From Cristatella mucedo (lineage: Eukaryota > Bryozoa > Phylactolaemata > Cristatellidae), in the NCBI GenBank assembly GCA_009760855.2, contig WPIO01000128.1, forward strand, positions 942,001 to 1,006,000: a stretch of DNA of 64,000 bases. Reading direction: 5' to 3'. The notes below the pieces were generated by a model. That model was not told the DNA's origin and searched no databases. It saw only the letters and a list, made by a program, of their open reading frames with translations. Below are positions 31,747 to 44,300 of this stretch, piece by piece (positions within the stretch are counted from its first letter, which is position 1; every line of letters begins with the position of its first letter). The position numbers and the translations under genes were made by a program.

Positions 31747-32655
31747 ATCGAAAACACGAAAGAAATTTGACAAGCTATCCATTAAGCAGTCATGATACTT
31801 CTAGCATTTGCTTTTGGATAACTATAAAATCAAACTGGTAACACAATTTTTGCAATTCAGGGTTGTTGTTCGATAAATGCACTGCAAGGCTAATCAGATG
31901 ACTTTTTATGTAAATCGGAATGAGGTCGTCATGTCTACATCATGGTACTTAATCAATGATTATAGGAAGGTTCTCACGAACAGGATAGTAAGGACTCAAG
32001 CAACACGGGCTCTTGTGTTATGTTCCACTGGGACAACAACGACCTAATAACTTTGCTAGCTCAGCAGTTCTCAGACGCACCGCAATGCAAATACCAGCGC
32101 CGGTTAACACAGGATAAGAAATTCAGGAACTGGTCTATGACAGGAAGCTGAAGGCTAGGCCATGCAAAGGACTCACAGCAATTGGATGGCTTTCAGCATA
32201 GAAATATAACTCACCAAGCATGACTATGAGAGTAACAGTACGCCTCGATTCCAGCACTTGTTCTCCAAAAAAAATTGCGTTACAACAGCAGCTATTGTAT
32301 TAAGGCATAAACACATGACTACAAAAGCTGATAAACATACCGCTCTGATGCAATGGACAACTGCTCGGCCAAGTTCTTTAAGAGCTCTTTACATATACCA
32401 TATATGTTCAGATAAATAATGTCAGTATGCGAAACGTAGGTTTACCATCAGCAGCTGACCAAACAGTCGACGGTGCAGTGCACCTGACCGCGATAATGGC
32501 CGTGAAATCAATCGCAGGCAAGCCAATCACAGGCATGCCTGTCAGGTGTCACAGTAGGCAAAGGTTGATTGAAGTACTTCCGTTCATACATAGTCTCACT
32601 TGGCCGATCTTGTCCTACTATCTGTCAGCCGCATCTTCAGATGCAGCTGACGAAG

Positions 32656-32799
32656 TCAGACAAGGTCAGCCTGTATAGCCATTACCAGCGACTTCAGCTT
32701 GCCAAAAGTTCGTCGAACGTATTTCAGTTCTTGAGAATCATAGCCAACCACATCGATGTATTTCATTTCTGTACGCGGTAGCACCTTTTCCTCAAGCCA
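32656..32799 (-). CDS. EXOC8: EXOC8 exon 15 (last coding exon)
   Basis: Encodes residues 662-708: WLEEKVLPRTEMKYID, then LKYVRRTFGKLKSLV, ending ADLV and TGA at 32658-32656. It matches the family C-terminus (the ETVLP segment). An acceptor TCTCAG precedes TGG; phase 0. Confidence 0.88.
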   Translation of the reverse strand, partial: WLEEKVLPRTEMKYIDVVGYDSQELKYVRRTFGKLKSLVMAIQADLV

Positions 32800-35285
32800 C
32801 TGAGAATTACTGAGTATAAACTTATTCTGTAAAAAATTGTGATTATTTATAGGATAGTTTATTACTTATATGCACACACCCTCAAAAAGACAGCTCAACA
32901 GATTTATTACACCAACTAATAGCTTCAAGATAAAGACGTCACTTACATCAAATCAACATGCTAATTGCTGGGTCTATGTACAGCGGCTTCAAGGGTAATG
33001 TGACAACAATATGATGCACATTCTCTTAGATCGCAACAATATGAACAACAAACGCAACACGAAGAGCACCCTATTTACAGGTACAAAGCCATGTTCTGCT
33101 AGCTGATCTTTCAAGCGTTATCATCGTGTAACATGCCCGTAAGAAAGTAGACTAGTCGTGCAGAGACAACTAAATCACCACATGTCATTGGTAACAGAAT
33201 CAACTAGTTGCAAAGGGACTCTCAAAAAATAAATCAATTTCCCGAGTTCGAAGCTCAGGGGTTAGCCTAAGCAATAAGTGTCATCGCTAACACAAACATC
33301 TGGTTGCTAAAGGAGGTTTCGTTCGTGTTTCCTTTGCAGCAAATGTAAAGTGCCTAGAAAGAGATTGAGTTCTCCGTAGGCATTTTATCAAGTGCATTAT
33401 TATTATTATTATCTATTTCCCGAGTGCGAAGCTCAAGGGTCCTCCTGAACAATAAGTGTCGTCGGTAACATAAACACCGGGTTGTTAAAGGAGGTATCAA
33501 CAAATAAGCACTCCCGGGTTTCCCTAGTTCTGCACTCAGAAATCCTCTGGGGCAATAAGTGAAGGACCAAACTACCTTGCCATTGAACAAAAGAAAACAC
33601 GTAGTAGTATTTACCATCAATTTACAATACTTACAGCATCAACAGGCTCACACATCGACACACTCACATGAAGCTGAGTGTGAACTACCCTATGTGTCAC
33701 ACTATATAATGCTTTAGCCCTTTAGGAATTAATGGCTCGCGCAATTTCTCACAGTAATACGATTAGCGTGACCAGCAATATCTGCATCACATCGTTAATA
33801 CTACCAGCTTGGTTTTCTTACAAGGCTCTAAAAACTTAAACAAGTTGTTTAAAAGTTGCGACACAGTAACAACTTTCGAAGAATATTGTTTTATTGCAGC
33901 ATCAGAGCACTTCGAAGTTGGATTTACTAGATTTAAGAAGTATGCAAGTTTCTACAAATGTATCTCAACAACCGCCTCGGCCATTTTCTCAGCAGTTATT
34001 AAGAGTTTGAAACATGCTGTTTAAAACATTTACAGCCGAAGGTCTGCCGTAGTTCGAAAACGATGTTACAAATTGATGACCCTGTAGGAAGAAAAACCCC
34101 AGCTTTTTCTGATAAGCAAGAAATTGAGGAATTACTTAAAATAATTCCTTTGGCTGGAACTCCAGTTTGCCAAATGCACATACTAAATCGAACCAACCAT
34201 TTCCCTGGAAACTTTTCAATATGTATAATACATACACATGCGAGTGCACGCACACACATATTAATAAAAATATATTTGTATAGCGCCCCAAGAGAACGTA
34301 ATCTCTATTCAGGCACTTCACCTTTGCCACAGCGCTCGAGCCCACGACCTCAGCCAGACTTTGGTCAGGGAGGGCGCTTTGGGGTCTCGGGTGTTTCAAC
34401 AGACTTCCAGGGCAGTTTTATCTGCTCTACAAGTTTCTAGAGCTCTTTTTAATAGAAAAATTAGTTGTCTGGTACTACTCTAAATGCCCTATCGGTTTCT
34501 TGTATAATCTCAAGTGGGCTCAGGCCTAGCAAAACGAAATGTGTCATAGGTTGACCATTTCCAAAATGCATCAGACACAATCACTGAGATGCATTTTCGA
34601 GCGAAATACTTGGCACAACCGAAAACTTACTTAGCCGTGATCTGACTGCATTGCCAAAACCTCAAATCCAAAACAGTAACTGTTTACAAACCCACTGAAA
34701 ACTACTAAACACGCTAATTTTGTATGCTTTTACACGTCTAGTAAATGTAAACCAATGCGGTAGTATTTACAATTTGAAAAAGTTATAGGTTTCTTATGTT
34801 GATGTTACATTAAGGTGTTATTTTGTTGTCCTTGATTTTGTAAAACTACTTTAATTGAGATTTTGATTGATTGGGAGGGCGCATACAATTTTGCTGTTTT
34901 AATCTCTTACTCTCTCTCCCTGTCTCTCTTGGTCCTTGCCTTTCTCACTTTCTCAGCCATGCATTACTTTAGAGCTATCAATCCCATCTCTGTCCTTCCT
35001 TCTCTCTGCCTCTTGCGCGTCCCTCTATACGCCATCTCCTCTTACAGTATCTTTTCCTCTCTTTCGGTCCCTTACTTTCTGTATCCGTTGCTGTCTCACG
35101 AGTCTTTATATCTATACGTCTCTCCTCCCACTGCTCCAGCCTCTCTACTCTCTTGTCTCTCCTCCTTCCTCCTCTCCACTGAAGTCTTTTCAACTCCAGA
35201 CCTCTCTTAGTCTATTCCTTGCCTCCCGTACTCCTAATTCTCTCTCACTCGGTCTCACTCGGAGTCACAATTGTCTTTTGTGCCA

Positions 35286-35321
<36 letters not shown>

Positions 35322-38300
35322 ACTCTCTCTCTCTCTCACTCAGCGAGTGCCTATAGATGGAATGCATTTTCGGGCTTTTGCTTTCCTTTGCTTTACCTGC
35401 TTGATGAACTTGACCGAGTGCAGTGAGACCTCTATATGCTCTAGCTGGATGGCCCATGCTTCCCGTATGCATCCGTCAACGATACGTTGAACTGACGGCT
35501 GTGCGAGCTTCAGCAAGTCATCCAAGAAGGCAAGCAGCAGCCGACAGAACTGCACGCTGGTATTGGTCAACGAAAGCCACACGTCGTCTGCAACGATCAA
35601 GTTCAGTCCAAGTTGGGCCAAGTAAGCACTTGCCAATCAATAATAGCCAAAAGCTACCTGCAACACAAGTACAAGTGCTAAATGCAAAAAATGTCCATTT
35701 CGAGGCAGAGTTCACGCGACTCAGGTATGCCAGAAAACATTTTAAAACTGATACAATATTTGCTGTGCTACCTTTACAATTATGGTACTAAATGCACAGA
35801 GTGTTTCACCTCTATCGAGGTCGAAGTATTCAGTATGTTCATAGCAGCATTTGTTTTGTCCACTTGGATCGTGCTTTTTGTGCTTATGCTTATTGATACA
35901 GCATACGTTCTTGCTAATAAATTGACAAGTTTCCAGTAGAGCACATGTAAAGTGCCTAGAATAACATTGGACTTCCTGCTAACCACATGACTTTAAACCT
36001 GTCAGTGGCCCTTGAAAGCGATGCTGCCGAAAGCAGAAAGTGCCTAGTTTAACCTCAAAAAGTCGGTCAAGCGGATGTGCTTGGCTGGTAGAGGTGCTTC
36101 AACTACTTCATTTTGGGAAGGTTCCCTTAATGGATGATTCAGCTGTATATGTGCAGCCACCATGGTTCCTCGGGAGTGGTCCCGGATAAAAAGCCGTGCT
36201 AGCATACGTGGCTGCAGGCACGTGCTGAAGCTCGACCAACATTAAGTAAGGCTGGGGAAGGGAACCAGCAATGTCCATAGGACTTCAGCCATTAAAACTT
36301 ATGTATACACCTCAACAGCTGCTATCATTTTCCTAAATCTCTACTACAGTTGCAAAACACTACCAACATGGCTGGTATATTTACGTCGTCATTGTAATGG
36401 TAACAGCCGAGTATCAATCACTACAAATGGGAATCGTCGTCGCAGCACTTAGCGGATCCTTGAGGTTTGTCCTTTGTATGATTATGTGTATGCTGAAACT
36501 GTGCATGTTACCAATAACCATATTTTCTCGTGTTTGTTACCATTAACCACATTCTATATGCAGACACTGCATGTTAGATATAATCATGCTTACTTTTTGC
36601 ATGAGTGTCGGCCGGTGTAATCGTTGTATCGTCGGGTCACCCTAAGATAAGAAGATGGAATGCTTAAGAAAAAAGACGTAGACGAAGGCCAAGATCCCTG
36701 GGGTACTACACCACTATAAAGACTCACAGGCCTGATTACTGCTGTTATAAGCTGTGGTCTGTAATCTCTCATCGACGTAAGACTTAAACTATTGATTGCA
36801 ATGCCGTGTCAGTCAGTGATGATCAGGCCAGATTACATTAGGAAGGACATGGTGATCAACAGTGTAAGTCAAATGGTTATGGATAAATGCTTTCGACAGA
36901 TGCAGAAGTACTCACAGAGAGGGTTTATTTGAGTCAGCATCTCGTGACAAGGTTTTTATAAATTAACATTAGAGGTGACTCAAGAAAAGTGATCATCTCT
37001 GAAACCTGGCTGACAATTCGTTGCTAGGTTTGAAGTTCTAGTACAAGAGCTTGTCTCGACTACTACTACTCATTTCAAGAGCCTTGAAGCAAGCAGTGGT
37101 TTTTGACCATGTCCCACAACTGCACACTGATATATTGTGAGTTATCGTTGCATGTCAAGCACTTTAAGCATGGACGCCTGGCTTTAGCTTTGCAAGGGCC
37201 ACTGGTTGTCTTCTCAAAGAAATAAAGTGCAGGCACTTATCTATTCTCCTATAATGATAAAACCCATCGAATGCCTGAAACTTTGCCCTTCAGGGAGTAG
37301 CAGGCTTGTGCACTATGCAATACATTTAGGAAACAAATGTTTGATTAGTGCGACCGTAAAAGCTCCTCTACTTATTGCCACGGCCCAAAATAGCTCGATG
37401 GTGAGCACAAGCTGGTGGTGTGCTGCCGTGCGTATATTTGGGATGTTTGGAATGAGCACCCGATGGGGGCCAAATGGTTCTCGGTCTGCCCAGATGTGGA
37501 AAAACGACGTACTGCAATGCTATAGCCAAGTTTATGCAAGCACTAGGCAGGACTGTCACCAATGTTAAAACGGACCCAGCAAACGACAGCCTGCCATATG
37601 ATTGCGATGTCGATCTTTCGGACTATAAACAGTGATAACAGACCATTTATGCAGCATCCTAAGGAACCTGAATCGGCACGTAGGCATGTTCACATCTCCC
37701 GGCAAAAGAATCGATAACCAAGGGTTAATGATAGGCACAATATCAAACATGTATCAGAGATTACTTTTCCTTTGGCACTCAACATGGGTATACAAAATCC
37801 ATCCCGAGACATGCTGTATCCAAATTTCAGTGCAATTTGTGTGATGAATGAATGTGTGTTTAATAACTACGAATTGGATTCCAAGCTACAAACAGTACAC
37901 CTCCCGGGGTGGGCAGCCAATGAGCATATCTACTGCATGACTTTTTGCAGGTAATTGCAAGTAGGACGATAAAACAAGCAGTCCACTTCAGAGTCGATTG
38001 CAACTCGTGCATGGCTGATAATGACAAGTGATTAGCAGCAGATGCAAGGAAATCAGTAATTTCAAGCCAAGAGTGGCTGTAAGGTAAGGAATACAGCTTA
38101 TGCTTAACAGCAATCATCATTTTCATTATTATTATTATTATTATTATTATATATTATTCATTATCATTTTAGGAACACGATTTTAAGGCACTGATCTCAT
38201 CAATGAGATGTAAAGCAATATAAAGATGAGCATTCTAGTTGTCACCACCAGTGTGGGATGTTTCTTGGGCAGCTGTCAAGTTAGATTGTTCACTGATATT

Positions 38301-41300
38301 AAAAAGAACAACTGTTAGTACGTCTGAAGAGTATACTGGCAGCTATCGATCACCTGGGAAGCCAAGAGTTAATTCGAATTTAACTTTAACCATGCATAGG
38401 TTACACTACTTAAAGCAAAGCTGCTTTCCAATACTGGGTTAAAGGTGCTTACAATTTTCGACCAAGGTACTAGATTCGAGCCCAGGAGCAGGGAATCCTT
38501 ACTTGCATACTGCAAGCAAGGCACAGCTGAGGCTTTCTCCAGCTGCATAAATGAAGCCGTTAAATGACCCTACTATTATTTTACCTCTTCTTTTCTCTTA
38601 CACAAAAACACATCTCAAGTGTCAAAAAGATACCTAAACTTAAAGTCACATGTCAGTGTGTCAAAAAAGATTAGGATAGACACATATCTATCTATCTAGT
38701 AAGAAGCTGCCCCCCAGATGACCATTCGCCGAGTCAAAACAGCAAACGTGAGAACCTATAATTTTCCATCTACACTTGCAACTGTTGAATATCAGCAACT
38801 GCAAAATTAGCTTTAAAGTCGACCACAATGCATATGGTGAATGAGCTTATTAAGGATAAAAAAAAGATGTTGGCTACTATCATTCATACAGTCTAGCAAA
38901 CTATTGCCCAGTTTCCCTTCTTCCTTTTTTGCCAAAGATTCTTGAAAATATTGCAGCTACTCAGCTTGCAGCACACGTTGAAAAATAAATTGTCATGCAT
39001 TTCAGCCGAGATTCTAGCAGCAGCACTCCTCCACTAGATCCCCTCTCCTCCAAGTAGCCAATGACAACCTATGCAGCAACGATGATGGAACATCACTGCG
39101 ATGGAATTGCTAGATATATCAACTGCCTTCAAGACTGCTGATTATAATATCTTAATTGAATGATTGATAACAGCAATCAATCTGGCAGACGAGGCACTAG
39201 CATGCCTCAAATCGCATTTGCCGATATGTTAAATCCATGTCGTGTGGGAGGCCAGATCTCATCCACCAGACCTGTGGAGCCCTACAATCTATCCTCAGCC
39301 CTTGCTGTTCTCCGTTTACACTCAACCTCTGGGGAAGTGATTAAGGCAAATATAAAAGACTATCGCTTTTATGCTGACCACACTCGGCAATAGTATCATT
39401 TAAACCGCCGTAATCTATTGCATAAACTGATAAACTCAATGCTTGCCTTGCACATATTCGATCTGGGATGTCGGCAGATTTCTTAAACTATTCGACGATA
39501 CAACAGAACTTCTAACTATATGACATCACAAGCCTGTGGTTGGTCTGGAAGACTTTGCTCTTGTAACAGGCGATGTTGTGCTAACATCTCAGTACGCTCG
39601 GAATTTAGGTGTTGTCTTTGACACCCGCTTAAATTTTGAAAGTTTCTTTAGGGAGACTGCCTCCACTGCTAGCCATCCCTTCTGATCTCGACCTAAGATT
39701 AGGGACTGTGTAACATGGTGGCTTGCAAAATAATTTCACTAGTTCCCTTGTTCTATCTGATCTAGATTATTTCAATCTCATTTTCGCTATGCTAACAAAA
39801 AAGCGACTAGGGTACCGCAGCTGGTGATGAATATTGGCGGCAAGCCAAGTCAACAAATCCCCCAGGTTTGACTGCATGTCTCTATTGCTGAAAGGGCTTT
39901 GATGGCTTTCGGTTGATCAACAGATATGGAGAAAAGTTCTTCGGCTAACCCACAAGGTCAGCCATGGCTTGGCTACTTTAAACCTAGCTAAACTGCTGCA
40001 CCAGTTTCAGCCTCCTTGCACCCTCAAGTCCTCTATGGACTATAAACTCCCACTAACCACACTTGCATGCTGACCCTGTGCATGCCATACCTAACTACAA
40101 TATTCATGCTGTTTATCAAGCACGATATTACTCACCATTCAATCCCGTTTCCCTTTGCATCAAATGTAAAGCGCATAGAAAGAGATTGAGTTCTCTGAAG
40201 GTGCTTTATCAAATGCATTATTACTATTATTATAAATTAGCTGTTCCATTCTTCTGTTTGCGACAGACGCTTCGACTGTTGAAATCACTTCCACAATCCT
40301 CATGCAAAATCTAGTTTCCTGCTGCCAACTATTGCACATCGTTACCAGAAGTCCTGAGCTGCTACATCTGTAGTACTTATTACCTCAATCACCTCCTGAC
40401 TAAGCCATACTTTTCACTTCCTCTTGAAGTCTGTTGGCTACCGACTGCTTACCGAAAGCCACTCAGGCTTTGAACATGCTATAAAGAACTCTCTTCCATT
40501 ACACCCACTTAATCTTTGTGGCTTTGTTGAGTTACAGACAGAGATAAACACATACATAAATACATACATACCATATACATAGTTCTCAATATCTTGGAAA
40601 CCCATGTTGATCATCTTATCCAGAAACGCATTCATCTGGGTCTTATTTTCGAAAGATGATGGCGTCCATTGATCTTCCTGAAACGTGCAGGGTCCTTTCT
40701 TATAGCTGCATATTTTTGAAGACTACAGTCTGAGACGACCCCACCAAACATATATGACCCCTCAAAAAATCAAGTGCTAACACATCAAGTGAGATGCTTG
40801 CCAATGCACGAGACAGAAGACGAAATACTAACCATCTCAGTGAGGCAGGACTGTACTCTCTGGCCTCAACAAAGTTAGAAGTATTAAATGCACAAGATGT
40901 TTGCTTATATACATGCAGCATTCAATATAAGATAGCAAGTTTGCACTCATTCTGAGGCTGCCTATGCCATACCAAGATAACTACTACATTAGAACCCATT
41001 CCTGTCACATATCACAAAGTTCTTCTAGAGCGCCTCTCATCTCGCCTGGGCATCACTGGAACTGCTCTGCAGTGGTTCAGGTCCTATCTCAGTGGGAGAC
41101 TCTAGAGTATTGACGTGAATGGACAAAGATCATCTGAAGTACCTCTGAAATATGGAGTACCTCAGGGCTCAGTGCTAGGTCCGGTTCTTTTCACGGTTTA
41201 TACTCTGCCTCTAGCTGATGTGATTGCCAAGCACAATCTAGGCTTTCACTTCTATGCAGATGACACTCAGTTGTACCTTTGCTTTGATCCCTCCCAGCCT

Positions 41301-44300
41301 TCGAGCACCTCAAATTCTCTAAACTCACTAGCTGCATGCATTGATGACATCTGCACATGGATGGCAGCACATTTTCTAAAACTTAACGATGATAAAACTA
41401 ACTTACTAGTTATGGGCAAACCCAGTGTGATCCAGAGATTGGAAAGGCTGACTCTCAAAATTGGCTCTGCCAGCATATCTCCAGTTGAATCAGCTCGAAA
41501 TCTAGGTGTCATATTCCAAAGCGACCTCTCGTTAGATGACCATATCAGCTCCACAGTCAAATCTGCTAATTTTCAGCTTTATAACATTGCTAAAATTCGG
41601 GCTTGTTTAGATAAAGATACCACGTCCAAGTTGGTCCATGCATTCGTGACATCCCGTCTCGACTTCTGCAGCTCACTGCTTACTGGCCTACCAGCATGTG
41701 CGATCAGGCAATTGCAGCTGGTGCAAAACTCCACAGCTAGGCTTGTCTGTCGTGAGCATCGCAGTTGCCACATTACTCCACTTCTCACCGACCTGCACTG
41801 GCTACCAGTCAAGCAACGGATTGACTTCAAGGTTTCGTCGCTCACTTTTAGGTCACTTCATTCTATGGCTCCAGCCTATCAGTCAGATATACTACCCCAT
41901 CAGGCCAAGCATCGTACCACCAGCTTTTCGGAATCCAACAGTCTAGAAATACCTCATACAAACCTTAAATCCTTTGGAGACCGTGCATTTAGTTCATATG
42001 CTCCCAAAGCCTGGAACTCCCTCCCGACCTGCATCAGAACATCCCCTGACCTGAGCACATTTAAAAGGAACCTAAAAACACACCTATTTAGGACAGCATT
42101 TAGTGGGTCCCTGTGATTCGTCCTTGATGTGCTTATGCGTGCTGACACTGCCACTAACCACATTTGCATGCTGACCCTGTGCATGTCACCCCTAACCATA
42201 TTATTCATTTCGTTTGTTTTTTCAAGCATGATTTTACTTACCATTCAATGGCATTTCACTTTACAGCAAATGTAAAGCGCCTAGAGAGAGATTAAGTTCT
42301 CTGAGGGCGCTTTATCAAGTGAATTATTATTATTATTATAACCATTATGTGATGATTGCAACCAGTTCCTTCCTCAATTTCAAGCTGTTTGCATGCCCTT
42401 GGAAGCAGTCAGTCGAATCTCTTGTTTTACTCCATCAAACCAATGCAAGTTGTCAGTGATGGCAGTAACCTATCGCCCGCTAGGTACCAAGTTTATTATT
42501 TCAGATTTTTCTAATCCCATTTTGATTTTATGTACAATAAATATATTTGTCCTGAGTGATTTTAACATGCATTTCGACGAATCAACTGCCTTAAGTGCCA
42601 GACATCTTAAGTGCTGGATGGTATGGGCTGACCAACTCTTTTCCCATGCTCACATGTGTCACTCCAATCAAAAGGAGAGGGTCATACATTGATCAAATAA
42701 ACTCCCACACAAACATATCCCACGCAATCAGCTCGGCTAGCATATCTCCTGTAGCATCTGCATAAAATCGGGATGTCGTGTTCCGAAGTGACCTTTCATT
42801 AGACGACCACACGGACTCAAAGTCTAGCGAGCCTATTTTCAGGTACATAATATGGCACACACCTGGGCCTGCTCAGACAGGGATTCTAGTTTATCAATAC
42901 ATTTGTGACATCTCTCAATATTTGTAACTCAGTACTTACTGGTCCTCCAGCATATGAAAAAATGCGCTTACAAAAGGTCTACAACTCTTCAGCCAGGCTT
43001 GTCTGTCGTTAGCATAGCTGTTGCCAAATTATTTCATTTACTATCTACCTGCACTGGTTCCCCATCAAGCAGAGCATTGACTTTAGGTTTTATCACTCAC
43101 TGTTATGTCGATTGATGTCTTTTTCTAGCCTACCGATCACAGCTACATCTCAATCAGGCTAGGCTTCTTACCAGACACTCTTCTTACTAAAGTCGTGGCA
43201 CCATACCACCTGCTCTTCTGACTACAGACGTGTAGCTGATGGCGAATCAAATAAAAATCCTTCGTAGACCGTGTCTTTAGTTTGCACACGCCCAAAGCCA
43301 GGAATTTACTTCCGACTGATATCACGGCATCCCCTGACTTGACATTTAAACAGAAGATAAAAACGTTCATTTTCTTCAAAACATTTGGTGGGTCCCAGTG
43401 AGTTTTCATTTAAATTTTAAGTAAAGTGCCGACAAAGAGACTGAGTTCTCTGGGAGTGCTATATAAAGTATTATTATTACTATTGTAATTAATATTATGC
43501 CAAAATAAACATTAAAAATAAGCAAGTACACAGGCAAGGCTACGGAGATCATAGGTACGAAAGCACACCTCCCAATTAAAACAAACGAGAAGCCATTGCT
43601 ACCTGGTAATACTTTTAGCACCATAAATGAGTTGAGCATCAGTAGAAGGTGAAATCACCCTAAAGTTCGTGCTCGTTAGCTAGAAGCCGGTTGGCTCACC
43701 AATGCTCGGTGCCTGAGAGCCTCAAGGAACGGCACCTTGCCCTCAATAATGGTCTTCTCCACATCAGCACTGACAAGTGAGTTGAAAAGGAACGTCAGCT
43801 CCAAGCCACTGCTGCTTAGCTGCAATGAAATTAACAGAGCGATGGCTAGGAGCAGAAGCAGGAAAGCAGAAGATCAGAGTGAGCATGAAGGCAACAATTG
43901 CACTCAGCTTGTGAGAGCTAAATCACTAGAGCTTTGGGTAGCAGGACTAGCCGACAGACCGGAAGCGGCTGATCCACAACTTCAAGCAAGCAAACCGAAT
44001 CAAAGGTATTTTTGACACACCCATGTCCATACCTGAGAGCAAGCCGTGCGTGCACTCTGGACACAGTCGGCTACCGTAGACATGCTGGCGTTGCTACTGA
44101 AGACTTGCCGTCCGAAAAGTTCGGAAAAAGCTGTCAGCTCGCGGCGTGCCCAGACGACAAACCCAGAGAAGCAGCCTCTATGATCGGGAAAAACTTTGAG
44201 AAACTCTCGGCAGGTCTCGCGAAGAGTGCCGAAAAACGCCTCACAGATGCGCCTGATGTACAAGCTGGTGGCGCCTTCAATTTTTAGCTGTCTCAGCTTG

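Larger units (their letters stand above)
32800..35396 (-). other. EXOC8: EXOC8 intron 14
   Basis: About 2.6 kb, GTAAAG donor. It holds a duplicated 90-bp segment around a LINE-A tail, a SINE1 and a pyrimidine-rich tract, listed separately. 33600-34260 and 34400-34880 are unassigned AT-rich DNA. Confidence 0.75.
35588..40571 (-). other. EXOC8: EXOC8 intron 13
   Basis: About 5.0 kb. A long LINE-B pseudogene abuts the donor side, a SINE2 lies at 38432-38565, and a decayed LINE-A tail near 36460-36600. 35640-36450, 36600-38100 and 38570-38860 are otherwise unassigned. An (ATT)n tract is at 38126-38160. Confidence 0.75.
40678..43699 (-). other. EXOC8: EXOC8 intron 12
   Basis: About 3.0 kb with GTGAGC donor and TTTCAG acceptor, filled mainly by two plus-strand (antisense) LINE-A copies. 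Confidence 0.85.

Noticed and set aside
34936-35490. 184-codon plus-strand frame
   Set aside because: Ser/Leu/Pro composition comes from the pyrimidine-rich tract, and its 3' end overlaps EXOC8 exon 14 on the other strand.
35682-35939. 85-codon frame with a hydrophobic stretch (possible membrane protein)
   Set aside because: Lies in EXOC8 intron 13 DNA that is AT-rich; no family match, and AT-rich chance frames are often hydrophobic.
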